Assembly: GCA_019925095.2 (NCBI GenBank)
Contig: CM034388.1
Span: 806,001-870,000, forward strand
DNA: 64,000 nucleotides
From: Dendrolimus kikuchii
Lineage: Eukaryota > Arthropoda > Insecta > Lepidoptera > Lasiocampidae
Direction: 5' to 3'
Below the pieces are notes generated by a model. The model saw only the letters and a program-made list of their open reading frames with translations. It was not told the origin of the DNA and ran no database searches. Below are positions 10,695-25,600 of the stretch, one piece after another; position 1 is the stretch's first letter, and every line of letters starts with the position of its first letter. Made by a program: the position numbers and the translations under genes.

Positions 10695-13600
10695 GTGAGT
10701 TGACTGGCATATTCTTTCTTATTTAGCATCTCCCGATATGTCAAAGTGGAGTGGATTCGCTGGAGAAAGGTATCCTGGCAAGGAGAAAGACATTCGGACC
10801 AACAAGTAAGTCATACATATAAATATAAAGGTCGAGTTTGTGCATGGAGTTTAAAAGTAAACGAAAAATTTATTCGGACCAGCAGATTCTAAAAATACTA
10901 TTTTTAGATTTTTGGCCTGTCCATTATCTAATCCGATAATGTTCAAGTTTAACAGTGGTATTCATATTGAGTTAGAATTAGTTTGTAGTATTCTTTATGT
11001 ATTTGAAACAATACTAAAAACCTACTCGATATGAATAAGACCGTTTGAATGTAGCCTAATGCGTCTTATATAAAGCATTTAAAAATAACGCGTCAATAAA
11101 TAGCTATATTATTCTATATACATACGTAGTCTGTCAATATTTAAAGTCATTACCAAGTAATTAATGTCAAAGAAGCAAGTGAGGTGTGTAAGAATAAGCC
11201 TAAATGGCGCTCTGTTGTCCGTGCCTACCCCACAAGGGAACTGGCGTGAAGTTATGTGTGTATGTATTAACAATGCCGCATCTCAGATAAGGCATTAAAT
11301 CGTAACATTATCACAGATGGAGCCGTAGCACAAGAGTATCATATGAAATCATTTAACGATAAACTATCTCGTTTCTATGAAATAGATGAATGAAGTTAAA
11401 TAGATGGTGCTGCTGTCGCGATTTTTTGCTACCGCCGTTGCAATTCGCTATCAAAACCGTCATGACAACGCGAACGGAGTTTTTCTGGCACTACGAATAC
11501 TAAAATATACCCAACTAAAGTTACGTGCTTAGAGCCACGATGGAATTATTATCTTAATTACAGGGACCCAATTCTGCTATTACTGTCTTGTCGAAATCGC
11601 CAAATACTATCGGCTTAATCGTAGGTTTTCCTGATTTCGGTATTCTATTAATTTCAATGGCGTAATCACGGCACACCACTTTGTCTTTATGAATATTTAT
11701 AAGAGAAAACTTTGGAAATAAATGTTCAAAAATTTCGGTAGCTTTTCAATCGAGATATAGAGAAGATATTGTGGATTTAATAGAATACCAATTTTTGACG
11801 ATATTGCTATGGAATCGTACTTTGAATATTTTCGCAACTCCAAGATATTGAAATAGCAGAATTAGACCCCTGCTCTTAGGGCCGGCACGGTCAGTGTAAT
11901 ACCACTCAAACGCAGAACATCGGCGTGAAACGGTTAGCCTTCAGCTACTCGTGTTTTCTATGATAAGTGAGTAGGGTAGACGGGGTAGGTAGATGTCAAT
12001 ATCGACATTGTAATATTGTTAAGGCATGTAAATAGCCATAACATGTAGTACAGGGGCTATGATGAACCAGTATTCGAGCCCTAAATAAATTACGGTGATA
12101 TAAAACAAAAAGTATATGATGCCGGGCAATCAAGACAACTATCTGTGCAGGAACGGAGAAAGAATTACCTGCGGCCGGGTTGGTAGGGTATTTGCCCGAC
12201 TGGATGGCTACCACCACTGGTCTAGAGTATGTCGCCATAACAACCTTGAGTGGTGTTCCGCTATTAGTAACCAGGTTCTAGTTTCCCTTAAGAGAGCAGC
12301 AGCGCATTTGTAGTATTTTTGGTGTTACAAATGTCTATAGGCGATAGTAACCACTTTCCATCAAGTGGGCCGTCTACCTGTCTGCTGAACTCCTGCAATA
12401 AAAAAAAACCACAGTACGTTTGTCAGATCACCATAAGTTCACCCCAGCTTCACTACCTTCTTCGCCACAACATCAGATACAAGGGGAAATCGATCGGCTT
12501 ATAACCTATTCCCAGTCCTTCCACTTAATACAACACTTATTAGTCTTTCTGTATTTGATTAAGAGCCGATTTTGTAAACACCAGACAGAATTTATTCGAT
12601 AAGTTTTTAAATAATATTATTTATTGCGCCTGCGCAACGAGTACAGCAGCGACCAATGACGACGCGTATGCTTATGTAACGTACGAAAATTCAAAAAAAT
12701 TCAGGCACCATCTACTGGCGAGTGGTCAGCCGCAGTATGAAGTGAAGTTTTCTATAAATTACCCAATATCACTAGAGGGCGACATCAAATATCGATATTG
12801 CAATAAATCGATATTTATGAACGATGTACCGATTTATTTTCGATAAATCGTTCTTAAACACAGACTTCAATATTTTATATTTGATAATGTAGTGTTTGCT
12901 CCTTAACACTAATATAGATGTCACCGGCTCGTCTACCATTATCGCACGTACAGCGGTATCAGCGGTTGGTTATTGACTGAGGACTCAGCCTCTCTACTCA
13001 ATTGATATCCCCTCCCACTGTGCCTCAATGACGTAATGCAATCGAGACAGATACTTGTATATATATTTTTTTTAAGTTTAAGGCTTGGCAACTAGGCCTT
13101 TAAGCCAGACGCCGTTGTATTGTAGGCTACAATCGACGTCATTCAACGGAGTTCTTCGCATTTCTCGCAAAAACACACAATTACTACTCAAAAACTATCA
13201 ATATCCTACAACTATTGTTCACTTTAGAGTAATTTTACAAATTTTTAGAAAATAAAACTGCACAGCACAACGTTCCCTTACAGTTCCCGCCAAAAACTCT
13301 TGTATATTATTATAATATACATACACTACAGATAAGGAAAAGAATGCTCCGGTGGTTCGGGCATGTGGAAAGAATGCATGATGAAAGAATGACTAAACAG
13401 ATATACAATGCAAAAGTGGATGGATGCAGAAGTCGTGGAAGGCCACGACACACCTTCCATGATCAAATTGATCGTGTACTAGCAGAAGGTGATGTCAGAA
13501 GCCTTAAGAACAGACGAGCTTGCATGACAAGAGTTATGAATGTCAAAGAGGCAAGTGAGGTGTGTAAGAATAAGCCTAAATGGCGCTCTGTTGGTCGTGC

Positions 13601-16600
13601 CTACCCCGCAAGCGAGCTGGCGTGAAGTTATGTATGTATGTATGTACTACAGATAATATTCTTATTTTAATTTAAATGTATATTTATGTAATTATTTTGA
13701 ATTTTACAGTAATATTGTTCACGAGTGAGGCTGTAATCACCATCAGCTTTGGTTAGATGTTTATATATCAATGTGTTTCCACTTTCCAGACCAGCTGCGG
13801 GGGACGCCCCACCAGCTCCCGACAAGAAGAAGGATGAGAAGGCAAAAGGGAAGCCACCTATAAAGGAAGAAGATCCAGAGCCCGAGGAAATTCCTAAAAC
13901 CCCCTCACAGATTGCTCAAGAGTGAGTATCTATATAGATAAACTAGCTGACGCCCGCGACTTCGTCCGCGTCACGATCGCGATGTAGAATACTATCAGCG
14001 CCATCTAGTATATTTAATATGATGATGAAATACGCTATGCTAGACACTGTTTTTGTAAGGTTTTTTACTTTTTCGCGGAATCTCGTCTTTTTAATGTATA
14101 AATTGTTTTATTGTATGATGATATCGGCAATATCAATACATAATTAGCTGCATAATTGTATAATGAGCTGTTTAAGTGATTAAAGTTTTTTAACTATCCC
14201 ACGGGAACTCTTTAATTTTTCGGGATCAAAAGTATCCTATATTTTGACCAGGGATATAAGCTACCACCATACAAAATTTCATTTAAATCGGTTCAGTTGT
14301 TTCGGAGATTAGCCGGTACAAACAGACAGACAAACAGAGTAAAAAAAATTTGACAAAAATCTAAATTAGTTCTATTTCACTTCTTACATCCCCCTGACTC
14401 GGTTTTTAGCATTTTTTCTCATTGTACAGAAATTCGACCTTTACAGTTTTATTACATGTATAAATAAAATTTCTAATTATAGAGATATTATAATAATAAT
14501 AACAAAGAAGATAATAAAACTACTACGTGCAGTAATTTATTTGATTTTTATTATTCTGATGTTTCGGCCACTTTCAGTAGCCGTGATCGCTGAAGACGGC
14601 TACTGAAAAGTGGCCGAAATGTCGGAATAATAAAAATCAAATAAATTATAGCGCTAAAAACCGTTAAAATGTAGTTTTATAATGTACACAAGTCGCGAAA
14701 ACTTAAGAAAACAAAAGAAAGAAGAATTTTTTGTCCGTCCAAAGGTTAAGCAAATAGCGATAAGACCGGCAGACGGCCCACTTGATGGAAAGCGGTTACC
14801 ATCGCCTATGAACAACTGCAAAGGTTACAAATGCGCTGCTGCTCTCTTAAGGGAGACTGAAACCTGGTCACTAATGCCGGAACACAACTCAAGGTTGTTA
14901 TAGCGGCATACTCTAGACCAGGGGTGGTAGCCATCCCGTCGGGCAAATACCCTACCACCTGGCAAGTATTATTTCTGTTAACTGTATCTTCTAAAACACA
15001 ACAAAGCATATACATTCATTCAAAGAAAATATGAAAAGTCTGGTCGTTTCTCTATCAGGGAAGCGGAATATCGTTCTTTGATGAGGAGGCAGAGGTTCAA
15101 ACGGCGCTGGCCTGAGATCACGAAAGTGAGGATTGCCACCAGACCCTGGCATCCGCCGCCGCCGCCGCAGCGGATGCCGCCCATCGTGAGTACATCCCTC
15201 AGGGCTGTCAATAGTGAAATCAACTGAGGGAGTGTTTGGCGGGAACTGAAAGGAGACGTTGTTGTGCTGTGCAGGTTTATTTTCTAAAAATGTGTAAAAT
15301 TACACTAAAATATTGCCAGTTTTTGAGTAGTAATTATGTGTTTTGTGAGAAATGTGAACTGTATAGACAAATGTGGCCTTTTGAGTTGTCACAAGAACTC
15401 CGTTGAATGGCACTAGCTGATTACCTACAGTTCAGCTGTGCTACACATAGGCTTAAGAGAATTAAAAAACTATATTGTAAATTAAGATCTGGCTTAAAGG
15501 TCTAGCTGCCAAGCCATAAACTTAAATAAAATAAAATCAATTGAGTTACCGTTTATCGTCTGATAAAACATGACAGCCTCATAGATACAAGTAAAACGAG
15601 TGTCATAATTTGAGTATTCATTAATATTAATGTAGAGTAAACGCGGTCGAGATGCGAGCACTGCGCAAAATCTGCGGAATGACGCTCGCGGACCGCGTTT
15701 CTAATACCGAAGTAAGAGAGAGAGTTGGTCTGAAAGAGAGTGGCGGGGTGAAGGTAAGGAAAGGAATGCTCCGGTGAAAGAATGATTAAACAGATATACA
15801 ATGCAAAAGTGGATGGATGCAGAAGTCGTGGAAGGCCACGACACACCTTCCATGATCAAATTGATCGTGTACTAGCAGAAGGTGATGTCAGGAGCCTTAA
15901 GAACAGACGAGCTTGCATGACAAGAGTTATGAATGTCAAAGAGGCAAGTGAGGTGTGTAAGAATAAGCCTAAATGGCACTCTGTTGTTCGTGCCTACCCC
16001 GCAAGGGAACTGGCGTGAAGTTATGTATGTATGTATGCATTAATGTAGAGTAAACGCGGTCGAGATGCGAGCACTGCGCAAAATCTGCGGAGTGACGCTC
16101 GCGGACCGCGTTCCTAATACCGAAGTAAGAGAGAGAGTTGGTCTGAAAGAGAGTGGCGGGGTGAAGGTAAGGAAAGGAATGCTCCGGTGAAAGAATGATT
16201 AAACAGATGTACAATGCAAAAGTGGACGGATGCAGAAGTCGTGGAAGGCCACGACACACCTTCCATGATCAAATTGATCGTGTACTAGCAGAAGGTGATG
16301 TCAGGAGCCTTAAGAACAGACGAGCGTGCATGACAAGAGCTATGAATGTCAAAGAAGCGAGTGAGGTGTGTAAGAATAAGCATTAATGGCGCTCTGTTGT
16401 TCGTGCCTACCCCGCAAGGGAACTGGCGTGAAGTTATGTATGTATGTATGTATGTATTAATCTTAATATATATAAATCTCGTGTCACAATGTTTGTCCTC
16501 AATGGACTCCTAAACTACTTGACCGATTTTAATCAAATTTGCACACCGTGTGCAGTTTGATCCGACTTGAAAGATAGGATAGCTAACATTTGGACCCGGT

Positions 16601-19600
16601 AGGTGGCGCTGGAATCGGGTTCTAAAATTTATAAGAAGCGCCTGCTAAATTGGCCATACCAATTGTGCCTATAAGCATTTTACAGACGTTTAATATTAAC
16701 GGAGTTTGTTTTTGTATCCACCGTCATAAAATATATCTCTCTCTGTACATCGATTACACGGAAGAACAGTGTCTGAAATTTCTGCTCTTTTTATTATTTA
16801 TCCTGTCTCCGCAACATGGTCCTTCGAGCCGGATGTCAAATTAAGAAGAATCAGCGATTTACATAAAGATATATATTGGAGAGTGAGTGGAAATAAGAAA
16901 TCTTTGCCAACTGAGTCGAAGAAATTTCACAGTGGATACGTGGTGATAAAATCTACTTTTAAACCTTTAATTTTTACCCAACACTCGATTTATGGTGTAT
17001 AGGTATAAATTAGTGAAACAAAAGGTTAGTAATATTACTTATTGTATTTTTAACATTTAAAACGTTAATTAATTTCTGTTGCATTGTAGGTAACCTTTGC
17101 AAATCTTATTGAATTTTGCAGTCAGTAATTAGAGTAATAAATTGTACCTTTGTGTATAGTACAGTATTTGTACATCATTTATGCATAATTACATATTGTT
17201 AACTACATTACAAATCTGTGTAACGGATATTTCTTAATACATATAAGTAATGTATTAGAGGTCAAAGTTCACCTTCTATGTCAATTCCATTTTTGTTCAC
17301 ATTCAATATTTAAAATAATTGCATTGTTCACCATTGTTATTACTTAATTATTACACTGTATGATTGTTCTTTTTGTTGTAATTAATGATTAAATACGTAT
17401 TAATAGAAACACTTCCCAATAATTAAAATTAAATTAAATAAAATTATTAGCTGTTTGGTTGAAAATTCTAGTTGTATGTGTAGGTACTTATAAATTACTT
17501 ATTTATGTTATCAAATTAATTGTTCACCTAAATTAATTACTTTTATTATTGTACTGGTGTTAAGAAACTTATATAAGAGTTTACTTTTCATATATTAAGC
17601 TTTCAAATTGTATAATTCCAGGTTGACTACCCCTGTCTTCCAGAATGGCCGAGGAAAGAGACTTAATTAAAAAGCGAGCCAGTTTTAAAGGGCGTTTGAC
17701 TACATTTATCAGTTATGTAGATTCACTTTCAACGCCTTTACAGGATTGCGAGGTAACGGAATTGCAATTGCGTATTAATAAAATGGATATGTTATATAAC
17801 CAGTACGATGAGGTTCAGTTACGTCTAGAATGCATTGCTGACAAACCCGACACACAATTAGCGGAGCGTTCATCCTTTGAATCCCAGTACTATAAAGTCA
17901 TAGCTAAAGCTCAAGGTTTGTTAGGTGAGCAACAACGAAAAGATAACTATGGCTCAGCGTGCGATAGGTGTTCCAATGTTGGTAGTGAGAAATATTCTCA
18001 ATCCAACAAACATAAATTTGTTAAGTTGCCGACCATACAACTGCCTAAATTCAGTGGTTCCTATGAGAATTGGTTAGAGTTCCGAGACTCCTTTAATAGT
18101 CTTATCCATTCTAACGATGAGATCGATGAAATAAATAAATTCTATTATTTAAGGGCTTCTCTGGAAGGTTCCGCGGCTGTCGTCATCCAATCATTAGAGT
18201 TTTCTGCTAATAATTATTCAATTGCATGGGACATTTTGTGTGAGAGATTTGATAATAAACGGCTTTTAATACAGAATCACGTCTCCGCCTTATTTAATAT
18301 CGAATGCTCTATAAAGGAGTCCTCTGTTTCTTTAAAGCGGTTAGTTGACACTTTAAATAAGAACTTACGTTCACTTGAATCCTTGGGTGAGCCCGTAGCA
18401 CATTGGGGGACACTTTTAATTTATCTGATTACACAGAAGCTAGACCAGAAGACATACCGTGAGTGGGAAGAATTTAAAGGTCGCATTAACAAAGACGTAA
18501 CAATCACTTTCGAATTGTTTCTGCAATTCTTACGTAGCCGAGCTGATCTAATTGAAACCTTAGAGATGTCACGTCATAGTCATTCCATACAAAATAAATC
18601 CAGTCCTAAATTGAAAGCTATGGTTTCCATGCAAAGCCCAAGTAATTCTCAAATAGAATTAAATATACATAGAAAGTTTTGTCAAAAGTGTAACGGAGAC
18701 CACAGTCTGTTTACTTGTCCTCAGTTTCTTGCACTTAGTAACGAAGCAAGATTAAAGTTACTGCCAAGTTATAAAGTTTGCTATAACTGTTTTAAACCAG
18801 GACATTACGCTAATCATTGCAAAAAGCCAGGCTGTAAAGTATGCAAGCGTCGACACAACACTCTCATACATGTTACTGAAAAAGGTAACTCTTCGTTTAT
18901 ATCTAATTCACCCTCAAATGGTAATGCATCCACTTCTGTTGCGGTTGATAATCGTAACACAGCTAACGTAACATTATCTGTAAACCTTATGCACTCTAGC
19001 GACGTATTATTATCAACTGCACTGATTAAATTGTTCGATTGCAATAATGTCGAATACGTGGCTCGTGCAGTGCTAGACAGTGGCAGTACTTCAAGCTTTA
19101 TTACTGAGAAAATGTTTCATAAATTAAATTTAAGCTCAGTACAGATAAATAAATCAATTATAGGAATTAATAATGCAACTTCATATGTAGGAAAACGGTG
19201 TCACGTTTATTTAAGGTCTTTAGATGACAGTTATTCAACTAATGTTTGTTGTTTTATTTTGCCATCCATTACAACTAATGTTCCTAGTCGAGAAGTGAAC
19301 TTATCTCAACTTGAACTTCCTACAAACATTTGCTTAGCTGATCCTACTTTTTATAAACCTGCCGAGATTGACATGCTAATCGGCGCTGATCTCTTTTGGG
19401 ATTTACTAGGGTCACAGAAAGTAAGTTTAGGTAATAGTAAGACCGTCTTGCATGAGACCAGGTTAGGTTGGCTAGTATCTGGCTCTGTTGAGGTTGTAAA
19501 CACTGCATTGTCGTCGTCCGACATAAAATGTAACTTCACCAACGTTCAGTCTCACTGTCAGGAAAATAGTATTAATGATATTAACAAACAATTAGTCCGT

Positions 19601-22600
19601 TTTTGGCAATTAGAGGAAATAACAAGTTCATCTCCTCATTACTCATCTGAAGAAAAAAGGTGTGAAGAGCATTTTGTCAAAAATACTTACCGTCTTGGCG
19701 ACGGACGTTTTTGTGTACGTCTACCACTCAAACAAGATTTTAAGGTATTAGGGGAATCTCACAAGAGAGCAGTGCATTGCCTTTTATCTTTAGAGAGAAG
19801 ATTAGAAAATAATTCTAATAATAGGCAATTGTACTATGATTTCATGGCTGAATATGAATCACTAGGTCATATGTCTGTTTGTAAACAGCCTAAGACTAAT
19901 TTCGGGTACTTTATACCGCATCATGGAGTCCTTCGTGAAAGCAGCACAACAACTAAACTTAGAGTGGTGTTTAACGCAAGTTGTCCCTCGACATCTGGCG
20001 TTTCTTTAAACGATATGCAGATGGTAGGCCCCGTCGTTCAGGATGATTTATTATCTATTTTGTTGCGTTTTAGACAGCACAAGTATATTTTATCTGCTGA
20101 CGTAGAGAAAATGTACAGGTGCATAATGGTACATCCGGACGACAGGCACCTTCAGCGGATTCTCTGGCGTGATAGTCCTACTGATTCTATTAAAATATTT
20201 GAATTAAATACTGTGACTTACGGAACAGCGAGTGCACCATACCTGGCAACACGTTGCCTTAAACAACTTGCTTTGGAATGTTCTGATAAGAATATTTCTG
20301 AAGTTATCATGCATGACTTTTATGTTGACGATTTACTGTCGGGTGGTGATGTTTTAAGTGACGTCATAAATATGCGTGAGCAAATCACCACTGTACTAAG
20401 TTCCGCTGGTATGTCATTGCGAAAATGGAGATCAAATGAACCCAAATTGCTATGTGAAGTAAATCATGCTTCACTTGATTTAAACATAGGTTCATTAGAG
20501 CCAAAAAAGCTTTTGGGTCTTGGTTGGCATTCGCAATCAGATGAACTTTGTTTTCCCTTAAATCCCCTTATTCCTGAAGGACGTACTAAACGTGATTTAC
20601 TCTCAGTGATTGCACAAATCTTCGATCCGTTAGGTCTTTTAGCACCCTACATTATCACTATGAAGATGTTAATGCAAAGGTTGTGGTTAGATAAGCTTTC
20701 ATGGGATGAACCACTATGTCCAGACATACAAAAGCGCTGGTGTGAAATAATGAAACATTTGCATCTTTTAAACGCTATGCGAGTTCCGCGCATTATTGTT
20801 TGTGATTCGTATAAAGTGCTACAGCTACACATTTTTACTGATGCGTCAGAACGCGCTTATGGAAGTTGTGTCTACGTTCGTAGCATTAGTAATGAGGGCA
20901 AAATAATGATTCGCTTATTAACAGCAAAAAGTCGTATTGCACCAATTAAACCTACCACGATCCCACGACTTGAGCTTTGTGGCGCACTTGTGGGCGTTCG
21001 ACTATACGAAAAGGTTAGATATTCGCTGCGAGCTAAAATTGATCAAGTTTTTTTTTGGACTGACTCCACGATTGTCTTAGGCTGGTTACGTATGCTGCCT
21101 ACCAAACTCCAGCCTTTCGTGCGTAACCGCGTTGGTGAAATTTTAGAAAAGGCTGGTGATCATAGATGGAGACAAGTTCCTACTGATTGTAATCCAGCGG
21201 ACCTTATATCTCGTGATGTAGACATCAATGCTATATCCAATCTTGATTTGTGGTGGTCTGGACCTGAATTTCTTAATTATGATATATCAGCGTGGCCTGT
21301 TCAGCCACAACAGGTTGAAACATTGCCAGAAACTCGATCCGATGTTTCATTAAATGCTATCGTTAGTCAACCTATTAAAGACTATTTCATTGACTTTAGC
21401 AGATTTTCTAATTACTCGCGCCTAGTGCTTACGTTATAAGATTCATTGAAATTTGTAGAAAAAATATAACATCAAAATTTTTATCTAATGAGGAATTACA
21501 AAGTGCCTTAAATATTATAATAATAAAAGCTCAAAGTGAGTCTTTCTTGGAATATAATTTACTATTAAATAATCAAAGTTTGCCTCGTAAAAGTCCACTT
21601 ATTAAATTTAACATATTTTTAGATAATAATAAATAATGCGAGTGGGCGGTCGCCTCAATAATTCATTATTTTCATACAATAAAAAGCATCCTATATTATT
21701 ACAGTCCACTCCTACTTTTACTAAATTATTATTTGACCATGGCCTTAAAAGATTATTGCATGCTAGCCCTCAGTTATTGCTAGCTTGTATAAGGGATACT
21801 TACTGGCCAATAGGAGGTCGAAACTTAGCTAAAGCCTGTTATCATAGTGTGTGCGATGTCATCGCATGAAAGGTAAGACTGTGGCTCCTTTGATGGGCAA
21901 CTTACCACAGCAACGTCTCCTTCCAGATGGGTTTCCTTTTCAAAATGTTGGAATCCATTATGCAGGCCCTATAATGATTGCTTCTCGCCAAGGTCGTGGG
22001 TGCCGCTTACTTAAAGTTTATATATGTATTTTTGTTTGTTTCACCACGAAAGCCATTCATTTAGAGTTGGTCGGCGACTTAACAAGCAAGTGCTATTTAC
22101 TAGCATTACGCAGGTTTATTTCTCGAAGAGGTAGACCACTTAATATTTATTCAGATAACGGTTCCTCATTTGTCGGTGGTTACAATGACTTATCAAAGTT
22201 TTTAAAAAACAATTGCGATTCTATAAGTGAAAGTTTGGCTAATGATAATTTAAATTTTCATTTTATACCGGCCTATACTCCTCATTTTGGCGGTCTCTGG
22301 GAGGCTGGGGTAAAGTCGACAAAATATCATTTTCTTAGAGTGTTGGGAAATTGTCATTTAACTTATGAAGAGCTATACACCACTTTAACACAAATCGAGG
22401 CAATTTTGAACTCCAGGCCACTCACTCCACTTTCATCAGATCCGGCAGATCTCATGCCTTTGACACCAGGACATTTTTTAATCGGTCGTACCTTTACTTC
22501 ACTGCCACAATCAGACCAACAGCAGAACTCAACTTCTTCATTGACCAGATATGAACGAATTGAAAAATTGCGTCAGCACTTTTGGGAAAGATGGAGTAAA

Positions 22601-25600
22601 GAGTATGTGTCCGATCTACAGCAAAGGACTAAATGGCGTTCAAACACGGATGGACTACAGTTAAATTCGCTAGTCGTCATCAAGGAGGATAATATTCCAC
22701 CTCTAAAATGGAAACTAGGAAGAATTGTAGCAATTCATCCCGGACGCGATGGCATTGTTCGTGTTGCAGACATTAAGACCAGCGGGGGAATTATCCGGCG
22801 AGCACAAAATCACCAAAATCGGTCCAGGTGATTAGGAGGATTCTAGAACCCGATCTCAGCGCCACCTACCAGTTCCAACGGGATAACGGGATTTATCCGT
22901 TCAGGAACGGAGAAAGAATACAATTTCCTGCGGCCGGGCGACCTGTCGTAAAAGGCGACAAAACAACCCACAGCCAGGTGGTAGGGCATTTGCCCGACTG
23001 GATGGCTACCATCTCTGGTCTAAAGTATGTCGTGATAACAACCTTGAGTTGTGTTCCGGCATTAGTGATCAGGTTCCAGTCTCTCCCTTAAAAGAGCAGC
23101 AACGCATTTGTAGCACCTCTGGTGTTGTAAATGTCCATAGGCGATGGTAACCGCTTTCCCTTAAGTGGGCCGTCTGCCTGTCTGCTGAACTCCTGCAAAG
23201 AAAAGGTATCCTATGTCCGTTTCCTGGTTCTAAGCTACCTCCCCACCAATTTTCAGTCAAATCGGTACAGCCGTTCTTGAGTTATAAATAGTATAACTAA
23301 CACGACTTTCTTTTATATACATATATATAGATTTGCTCCGGTGGTTCGGGCATGTGGAAAGAATGCATGATGAAAGAATGACTAAACAGATATACAATGC
23401 AAAAGTGGATGGATGCAGAAGTCGTGGAAGGCCACGACACACCTTCCATGATCAAATTGATCGTGTACTAGCGGAGGGTGATGTCAGGAGCCTTAAGAAC
23501 AGACGAGTGTGCATGACAAGAGTTATGAATGTCAAAGAAGCAAGTGAGGTGTGTAAGAATGGGCCTAAATGGCGCTCTGTTGTTCGTGCCTACCCCGCAA
23601 GGGAACTGGCGTGAAGTTATGTATGTATGTATGTAAAATGAATATGAACAACTTTCTATAGAAAATCCATTTTGTCATTCGTCTAATTAGCACACAGTTT
23701 GGATTATAATCTGGCCCTGTATAATTACATTGTTATTATTTCATTTTTAATTATTGTAATCTGTTTTGTGCTTAAATGAATAAATTACTTTATAATATTA
23801 TAAGGTGTATGCATTATAATGTAAATGAGGGTAGATAGAAATAAATCAGTTATGGCGTACACGGTTGTTTCATTGTTAAGTTCTCTATAAAATTAATAAG
23901 TTTTACATGGCGCAGCCGGTATAAAATGTTAATTAAAGTAGTTAATAACAATATTAAATAAACAAACTAAATACAAAATTGTGAATTGATAAGTTGTGGA
24001 CGAAAATAACTAATATGGAGTCAATGTTACGGCCGCCGCAACCATTTTTATTTGAGAACAATTTGGCACACGTTACATCAGGAAATTTAAGCAAGGAATG
24101 GGAAAAGTGGAAAAAATCATTTAAGGTATATTATGAGGCATGTGAACTGGAAAAAAAAGACGCCAAAGTGCAATTAAATATACTTTTACATATAATCGGA
24201 GAACAATGCCGAGAAGTATTCGATCAGTTCAAAGAAGATATTAAAACTGTGAAAGAGTTATTACAAAAATTCGATGAAATATTCTTGCCCAAGAAGAATT
24301 TAACAATAGAACGTCATAAGTTTTTTACGAGAAACCAACAAGAATTTGAATCTATTGAGCAATACATGTTTGAATTGAATAAATTATCGGCCAGTTGTGA
24401 ATTTAAGGATCTGTGCAGTGAATTAGTCCGTGACAGATTAATATGCGGATTAAAGGACGGAGCTTTGCGTGAAAGATTACTGAGGGAAATCGATTTAACC
24501 TTGTCTAAGGCTATAGACATATGCCGTTTAGCTGAAATGTCTCGGGCCCAAGCAATACATATAAAAACAGAGACAACAAGTCATAAGGCTTTGGAAGTAA
24601 CCAGCTCCGGCCAAGAAAATCTAGCACAAAAATCGGCGGAGGTGTACTGGACTAGGAAAAGTGGGCCTGATCCGAATAGGCCATCATCCTCTCACAGGCA
24701 ATTGGCTCCGCGCGCTGTATCACGCGCAGTTCCTGGATATAGGCCAGAGCTGCCTTTACATCTACGTGGAAAAGGAAGTGTTTCACTGCGTTCAAATAAA
24801 AATTTCCCGTGCAATAAATGTGGTGAAAGGCATAGACGTTATGAGTGTCCAGCTTTTGGAAAGTATTGTTTTAAGTGTAATAAAGTAAATCATTTTTCCA
24901 AAGCATGTAGGTTATATGCAGTCCAAGAGGAGTCCATCGATCAGGTAAAAAATCATAATAATTACAATAAACATAAGTATGATAAGTGGTTTACCGAATT
25001 AAAAATAAATAATAAAACATTACAATTTAAATTGGATACTGGAGCTGATGTAAACATTATACCTAAAAAATATTTGAAACAAATAGGGGTTTCTGAACAT
25101 GAATTAATACATACTTCCACTAAATTGTCCGGATATTCGGGTGATCAAATTCGTGTTGATGGCAAGTGTTATATGAAAGTATTGTTTAAGAATAATCCAT
25201 ATTTTTTGAAATTTATGATAGCTAGTGTAGATTCCGTGCCTATTTTAGGTAAAAGTTCATGTGAAGAGTTAAATTTAATAAAAAGAATCATGACCATATC
25301 TTCTTTAAATAGTTATAATAATTTACTTGGTGAATATAAGGATGTGTTTGAAGGTATTGGGTGTCTTCCTGGCGAATACAAAATACAATTAAAAGACAAT
25401 GTTCAGCCTGTGATACACCCCCCTAGAAAACTCCCCATTGCTCTTAAAGAACAAGTCAGATTGAAATTATTAGAAATGCAACAACAAGGCATAATTTCGA
25501 AAGTGGAAGGTCCGACTAATTGGGTGAATAGCATGACTGTAGTTAAAAAACCAACTGGAGATATACGAATTTGTCTGGATCCACGCGATTTAAATAAGGC

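Larger units (their letters stand above)
16660..22803 (+). mobile_element. BEL/Pao LTR retrotransposon, decayed and 3'-truncated
   Basis: Order seen: possible end of a 5' LTR, primer-binding site, about 0.8 kb leader, Gag, zinc knuckles, aspartic protease, reverse transcriptase, RNase H, integrase. This domain order and the Gag and protease types are those of BEL/Pao. The coding sequence ends right after the GGIIRR codons and runs into a different repeat (22804-22880), so the 3' LTR is missing. Several stops and frame changes lie between 21440 and 21870. The 5' limit is uncertain because no second LTR is available for comparison. It lies in intron 3 in the sense direction. Confidence 0.8.

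Noticed and set aside
10738..10805. Exon 1 starting at ATG 10738 as the main form
   Set aside because: Possible as an alternative, but the intron implied between 10695 and 10726 is too short and shifts frame; the form from 10651 joined directly to exon 2 is simpler.
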